This document shows positions 13,547-17,000 of a DNA stretch of 17,000 nucleotides, one piece after another (position 1 is the stretch's first letter; the number at the start of each line of letters is the position of its first letter). The stretch spans positions 1-17,000 of the forward strand of contig CALBTC010000120.1 of NCBI GenBank assembly GCA_937967805.1, given 5' to 3'. The DNA comes from an uncultured Anaerolineaceae bacterium. GTDB lineage: Bacteria; Chloroflexota; Anaerolineae; Promineifilales; Promineifilaceae. A program made the translations under genes and the position numbers. Under the pieces are notes generated by a model, which saw only the letters and a program-made list of their open reading frames with translations, searched no databases and was not told the origin of the DNA.

Positions 13547-13587
13547 AAAAAAAGAAACGGCCGTCTGTGGGAGACGGCCGTTTCTTT
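13547..13587. terminator. Bidirectional terminator made from two ACGGCCGT octamers
   Basis: AAAGAAACGGCCGTCT (13551-13566) and its exact complement (13572-13587) enclose a 5-nt loop. A-runs precede and T-runs follow, serving both the lipoprotein gene (+) and the isocitrate lyase gene (-). Each arm contains one copy of the abundant octamer. Confidence 0.93.
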
Positions 13588-13610
13588 TACCAAGGAGTAG
13601 ATGGCTAAAA

Positions 13611-14915
13611 TCAGGCGTGTGCCGGCTGGGGCACGTCTTCAAATTGCGCTTCTTCAGTGGACCCTTTCAGAGCGGCCGTTGAGGCTTCGCCTCCGGAAAT
13701 CGCCAACTGAATCTCATCAAAGTAGCCGGCCCCCACAAAGCTTTGGTGCTTGATAGCCCGGTAGCCGTCGCTGGCCTCCAGACCAAACTCACGCTCTTGC
13801 AGGCGGGAGTAGCCGGCCATGCCTTCATTCTTGTAGGCCAGCGCCAGTTCAAACATGCTGGTGTTCAGCGCGTGGAAACCGGCCAGGGTGACAAACTGGA
13901 ACTTGTACCCCATCTTGCCCAGTTCTACCTGGAATTTGGCAATGGTCGCCTCGTCCAGATTGCGCCGCCAGTTGAAGGAGGGCGAGCAGTTGTAAGCCAG
14001 CAGCTTGCCGGGGAACTTCTCGTGGATCGCTTCGGCAAAGGCTCTGGCCTCTTCCAAATCCGGTTTAGAGGTTTCACACCAGATCACATCGGCATAGGGG
14101 GCATACGCCAGGCCGCGGGCAATGGCGCTTTCCAGGCCGCCGGTGACGTTGTAAAACCCTTCAGACGTGCGTTCGCCGGTGATAAACGGCTGGTCGCGCG
14201 GATCGATGTCGCTGGTGATGAGCTGGGCCGAATCGGCATCGGTGCGGGCGATAATGATCGTGGGCACGCCCATCACATCGGTGGCCAGGCGAGCCGAAAC
14301 CAGCTTCTGGATGAATTCGCGGGTAGGCACCAGCACCTTGCCACCCATGTGGCCACACTTCTTGGCCGATGAAAGCTGATCCTCAAAATGAACTCCGGCC
14401 ACGCCTGCTTCAATCATCATCTTCATGAGTTCAAAGGCGTTGAGCGAACCGCCAAAGCCTGATTCGGCATCGGCAACGATGGGGGCGAACCAGTAGACGC
14501 CGTTCTGGTTGTTCATATGGTAAATCTGGTCGGCGCGCAGCAGTGCGTTGTTGATCCGTTTTGCCAGCTTGGGCGCGCTGTCGGCCGGGTAAAGGCTCTG
14601 GTCTGGGTAGGTATGGCCGGAATTGTTGGCGTCGGCGGCCACCTGCCAGCCGCTGAGGTAAATGGCTTTCAGGCCGGCCTGCACCATTTGCACCGCCTGG
14701 TTGCCGGTCACAGCACCCAGCGCATTGACATAATCTTCGCTGTGCATCAGACGCCACAGCCGTTCGGCACCCATTCGGGCTAAGGTGTATTCAATTTGGA
14801 TGGTGCCCCGCAGACGGCAAACATCTTCGGCAGTGTACGGCCGTTCAATGCCCTGCCACCGCTTATCAAATTTCCAACTGTTTTCCATCTGCGTCACATT
14901 GTATTGTTTCATCAT
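13611..14915 (-). CDS. aceA: Isocitrate lyase
   Basis: Cleaves isocitrate to glyoxylate and succinate, the first committed step of the glyoxylate shunt, allowing growth on acetate or fatty acids. The protein has 434 residues, the usual length of the bacterial AceA subgroup. The active-site signature KKCGHM is at 185-190, with catalytic Cys187. Other conserved blocks are [53 protein letters not shown] and [12 protein letters not shown]. The start ATG at 14915 has AGGAGG 7 nt upstream; a second ATG follows directly. It lies 102 nt downstream of malate synthase on the same strand, separated by a reiterated-word hairpin, so the two form a likely aceB-aceA operon. Its end faces a bidirectional terminator. 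The identification is firm. Confidence 0.98.
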   Translation of the reverse strand: MMKQYNVTQMENSWKFDKRWQGIERPYTAEDVCRLRGTIQIEYTLARMGAERLWRLMHSEDYVNALGAVTGNQAVQMVQAGLKAIYLSGWQVAADANNSGHTYPDQSLYPADSAPKLAKRINNALLRADQIYHMNNQNGVYWFAPIVADAESGFGGSLNAFELMKMMIEAGVAGVHFEDQLSSAKKCGHMGGKVLVPTREFIQKLVSARLATDVMGVPTIIIARTDADSAQLITSDIDPRDQPFITGERTSEGFYNVTGGLESAIARGLAYAPYADVIWCETSKPDLEEARAFAEAIHEKFPGKLLAYNCSPSFNWRRNLDEATIAKFQVELGKMGYKFQFVTLAGFHALNTSMFELALAYKNEGMAGYSRLQEREFGLEASDGYRAIKHQSFVGAGYFDEIQLAISGGEASTAALKGSTEEAQFEDVPQPAHA

Positions 14916-14950
14916 GCTCGCTCCTCCTGTTATGGGAATTAATTTAAGAA

Positions 14951-15019
14951 GAGATTGGTTGACTGGAGATTGGAGATTAAAACAAACTGTTGAATCACCA
15001 ATCTCTAATCTCCAATCTC
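14951..15019. repeat. Hairpin built of a reiterated AGATTGG / CCAATCT word between aceB and aceA
   Basis: GAGATTGG (14951-14958) and GAGATTGGAGATT (14966-14978) are answered by CCAATCTC (14998-15005) and AATCTCCAATCTC (15007-15019). The 13-bp outer arms are exact complements. On the minus strand the word repeats at a 7-bp period, and the aceB stop codon (15020-15018) is part of the right arm. Confidence 0.9.
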
Positions 15020-16601
15020 AATTTAGATATTCGTAGGCCGGCAGCGTCAGAAATTCGGTAAAGGTTTTGCCAATAATAATTTCTTTAAATAGCTGACCGG
15101 CATCGCGGTATTTGCCCTGCTCAAACTGCTCTGCCCCGACCTGACTTTTGATTTGCTGCAGAACAGCAGGCACCATCTCATGGATGAGTTCCGGGGTGAT
15201 GGCACGGCCGTCTGCCAGCTTGGTCCCGGGATTGTGCAGCCATTGCCACACTTGCGCCCGGGAAATTTCGGCCGTCGCCGCATCTTCCATCAGGTTGTAG
15301 ATGGGCACGCAGCCATTGCCGTCTAGCCAGGCGGCCATGTATTGAATGCCGACGTCGATGTTGGTACGCAGCCCGGCCTCGGTGATTTTTCCTTCGGGAA
15401 CGACCAGCAAATCTTCGGCCGTAATCTTAACATCCTCGCGCAGCCGGTCGATCTGGTTGGGGCCGGTCATCACCTTATCAAATTCCTCTTTGGCGATGGC
15501 CACCAGGGCCGGATGGGCCACCCAGGTGCCGTCGTGGCCGTCCTCGGCCTCGCGCTTTTTGTCGGCGCGCACTTTGGCCAGGGCGGCTTCGTTGGCTTCG
15601 GGATTGTTTTTGATGGGAATTTGGGCCGCCATGCCGCCCATGGCGTGAATCCCGCGCTTGTGGCACGTTTGAATGAGCAGCAGCGAGTACGAGCGCATCA
15701 TGTGGCTGGTCATCGTCACTTCGGCCCGGTCCGGCAAAACAAAATTGGGATGGTTGCGGAATTTGCGAATGGCGCTGAAAATATAATCCCAACGGCCACA
15801 GTTCAGGCCGGCCGAATGATCGCGCAGTTCGTACAAAATCTCGTGCATTTCAAAGGCGGCCAAAATATTTTCGATGAGCACCGTGGCGCGAATGGTGCCC
15901 TGGGGTACGCCCAGCAGTTCCTGGGCCAGCACAAAGACGTCGTTCCACAGGCGGGCTTCCAGGTGATTTTCTAATTTAGGCAGGTAAAAGTAAGGGCCGC
16001 TGCCCTTGCCGATGAGCTTTTTAGCGTTGTGGAAGAAGAAGAGGCCAAAATCGAAGAGGGAGGCGGAAATGGGACGGCCGTTCAACAACACATGCTTCTC
16101 GTCCAAATGCCAGCCACGGGGACGCACCAGCAAGGTGGCTATGGTGTCATTCAATTCGTAAAATTTTCCATTGGGATTGGTAAAAGTGATGGTGCCATCG
16201 ATGGCGTCACTGAGGTTGATCTGGCCATGAATGGTGTCTTGCCAGGTGGGGGAATGGGAATCTTCAAAATCCGCCATGTACATGTTGGCCCCGGAATTCA
16301 GAGCGTTGATCACCATTTTGCGGTCAACTGGGCCGGTGATTTCTACACGCCGGTCCATGAGGTCGGCGGGGATGGAGGCCACCTGCCAGTCGCTGCGGCG
16401 GATTTCGGCCGTTTCCGGCAAGAAGTCCGGCATCTCGCCGGCATCCAGGCGCGCCTGCCGCGCCATCCGCTTTTGCAGCAGCTCCTGACGGCGCTCCCCA
16501 AAGCGATCTTCTAACAAAGCGACAAAGTCCAGGGCTTCGGACGTCAAAATACGTTCAAATTCGGGCAAAATTCTGCCGGTAATCTGAAGATTGTGGGACA
16601 T
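15018..16601 (-). CDS. aceB: Malate synthase A
   Basis: Condenses glyoxylate with acetyl-CoA to malate, completing the glyoxylate shunt started by the neighbouring isocitrate lyase. The protein has 527 residues, normal for the A isoform (the G isoform is about 720). The family signature [16 protein letters not shown] is at 260-275. Other conserved segments are [12 protein letters not shown] (109-120), [12 protein letters not shown] (159-170, with the catalytic Arg), [37 protein letters not shown] and [10 protein letters not shown]. The ATG at 16601 has AAGGAG 9 nt upstream. A sigma-70 promoter at 16711-16684 and an operator-like dyad at 16670-16656 lie upstream, and the divergent XRE regulator is the likely controller. 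The identification is firm. Confidence 0.98.
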   Translation of the reverse strand: MSHNLQITGRILPEFERILTSEALDFVALLEDRFGERRQELLQKRMARQARLDAGEMPDFLPETAEIRRSDWQVASIPADLMDRRVEITGPVDRKMVINALNSGANMYMADFEDSHSPTWQDTIHGQINLSDAIDGTITFTNPNGKFYELNDTIATLLVRPRGWHLDEKHVLLNGRPISASLFDFGLFFFHNAKKLIGKGSGPYFYLPKLENHLEARLWNDVFVLAQELLGVPQGTIRATVLIENILAAFEMHEILYELRDHSAGLNCGRWDYIFSAIRKFRNHPNFVLPDRAEVTMTSHMMRSYSLLLIQTCHKRGIHAMGGMAAQIPIKNNPEANEAALAKVRADKKREAEDGHDGTWVAHPALVAIAKEEFDKVMTGPNQIDRLREDVKITAEDLLVVPEGKITEAGLRTNIDVGIQYMAAWLDGNGCVPIYNLMEDAATAEISRAQVWQWLHNPGTKLADGRAITPELIHEMVPAVLQQIKSQVGAEQFEQGKYRDAGQLFKEIIIGKTFTEFLTLPAYEYLN

Positions 16602-16628
16602 ATTGTGGGGCTCCTTGGCTATTATTGA

Positions 16629-16645
16629 TTTCGCTAGTCGAAAAG
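16629..16645. promoter_or_regulatory. Degenerate third operator-like site
   Basis: TTTCGCTAGTCGAAAAG carries TTCG and CGAA in inverted order around 5 nt and contains one TTCGCTA half-site. It lies in the aceB leader, next to the better dyad at 16656-16670. Confidence 0.35.
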
Positions 16646-16655
16646 TTTTCTCGTT

Positions 16656-16670
16656 TAGCGAAAATTCGCT
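16656..16670. promoter_or_regulatory. Operator-like dyad TAGCGAAAATTCGCT, copy 1
   Basis: AGCGAA and TTCGCT flank 2 bp. The dyad lies about 7-20 nt downstream of the predicted aceB transcription start, where a bound regulator would block transcription. The copy at 16740 is identical over these 15 bp. Confidence 0.65.
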
Positions 16671-16683
16671 GTTTGTGAAGAAA

Positions 16684-16711
16684 AGTATAAACGAAAGAGA
16701 ACGAGTGTCAA
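16684..16711 (-). promoter_or_regulatory. Sigma-70 promoter of the aceB-aceA operon
   Basis: On the minus strand TTGACA (16711-16706) and TATACT (16689-16684) are separated by 16 bp, close to consensus. The start site would be near 16677, giving a leader of about 75 nt. Confidence 0.75.
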
Positions 16712-16739
16712 GGGCAAATCAGATCATTTTTAGCGCCAG

Positions 16740-16755
16740 TAGCGAAAATTCGCTA
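16740..16755. promoter_or_regulatory. Operator-like dyad TAGCGAAAATTCGCTA, copy 2
   Basis: This is the more complete copy of the dyad, between the aceB promoter and the divergent regulator gene. It is centred 84 bp from copy 1, about eight helical turns, so both sites would face the same side of the DNA. A further half-site TTTAGCG lies at 16729-16735. Confidence 0.65.
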
Positions 16756-16827
16756 AAAGATGTATCATTGCCGGCACACATAGTTTTCTATGCCTACATT
16801 AGATCAAGGCAATAAAGCGAGTTTTTA

Positions 16828-17000
16828 ATGAATAACCTCATCAATATTATTTTTGGTATGAAAGTGCGTCAGGCACGGCTGGAGGCGAATTTAACGCTCT
16901 CTGAGTTTGCCGGCCAATGCGAGCTCTCCCCTTCTTACGTCACAGAAATTGAAAAGGGGCGCAAATATCCTCGCGCCGACAAAATTATGCGCATGGCCGA
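16828..17000 (+). CDS. XRE-family transcriptional regulator, N-terminal part (runs off the window)
   Basis: The first 57 codons are present. After MNNLINIIFGMKVRQ comes a lambda-repressor-type helix-turn-helix: ARLEANLTLSEFAGQCELSPSYVTEIEKGRK, then YPRADKIMRMA. The SPSYVTEIEKGRKYP stretch is typical of long XRE regulators of the ScfR/RamB type, which carry a C-terminal metallopeptidase-like (IrrE/ImmA) or ligand-sensing part and control acetate, propionate or glyoxylate genes. Only the HTH is seen here, so that subgroup is an inference, supported by its divergent position to aceB-aceA and the shared operators. The start is uncertain: the RBS before 16828 is weak (AAAGCGAG), and the ATG at 16858 would remove the first ten residues without harming the HTH. 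Confidence 0.82.
   Translation, partial: MNNLINIIFGMKVRQARLEANLTLSEFAGQCELSPSYVTEIEKGRKYPRADKIMRMA

Noticed and set aside
13743..14372. 209-codon plus-strand frame opposite aceA
   Set aside because: Antisense shadow of isocitrate lyase, whose signature motifs are intact on the other strand.
16762..16810. Sigma-70 promoter for the divergent XRE regulator
   Set aside because: Candidate -10 elements (TATCAT, TACATT) lack a -35 box at acceptable spacing, so no promoter was assigned.

Overview
The window most likely comes from a Chloroflexota bacterium (Anaerolineae or a related class). The basis is gene content: an ECF sigma factor coupled to a DUF5667-type anti-sigma protein, a stand-alone BTAD regulator, a GT-C membrane protein with outer beta domains, and DUF1800/DUF1501 Tat-exported proteins. 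This is an inference from family composition; there is no rRNA or other marker here. No tRNA, rRNA, insertion sequence or CRISPR array was seen. The palindromic octamer ACGGCCGT recurs about 26 times, in coding and non-coding DNA, like the HIP1 palindrome of cyanobacteria.

Layout. 68-865 (+) is a secreted trypsin-like protease. It converges, across a bidirectional terminator, on a sigma / anti-sigma operon (2872 to 958, -). The anti-sigma gene ends in a PPDDAG/PPDDVPQG repeat tail. The sigma gene has an ECF-type promoter, and a near-identical promoter followed by a strong RBS and ATG lies inside the anti-sigma gene. 2873-3570 holds no intact gene: it contains a third promoter-like copy and decayed fragments, one a PIN-toxin remnant. 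Then follow, all on -, a DUF4377/META lipoprotein, a SlyD-like prolyl isomerase, a cold-shock protein, a DUF1501 Tat protein, a GT-C membrane protein, a DUF1800 Tat lipoprotein and a four-helix membrane protein. A BTAD regulator (-) diverges from a small lipoprotein (+, DUF6174-like).

The right end is a glyoxylate-shunt module. Malate synthase A (aceB) and isocitrate lyase (aceA) run on -, and a truncated XRE-family regulator starts divergently at 16828. The shared intergenic region has a good sigma-70 promoter for aceB and two copies of a TAGCGAAAATTCGCT dyad 84 bp apart, one just downstream of the predicted aceB start site. This suggests repression by the neighbouring regulator.

Several gene boundaries carry large imperfect hairpins. 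They are unrelated in sequence but built the same way: a 6-9 bp word repeated at a 7-9 bp period and then inverted. They lie at 4411-4461, 5672-5755, 11254-11327 and 14951-15019.
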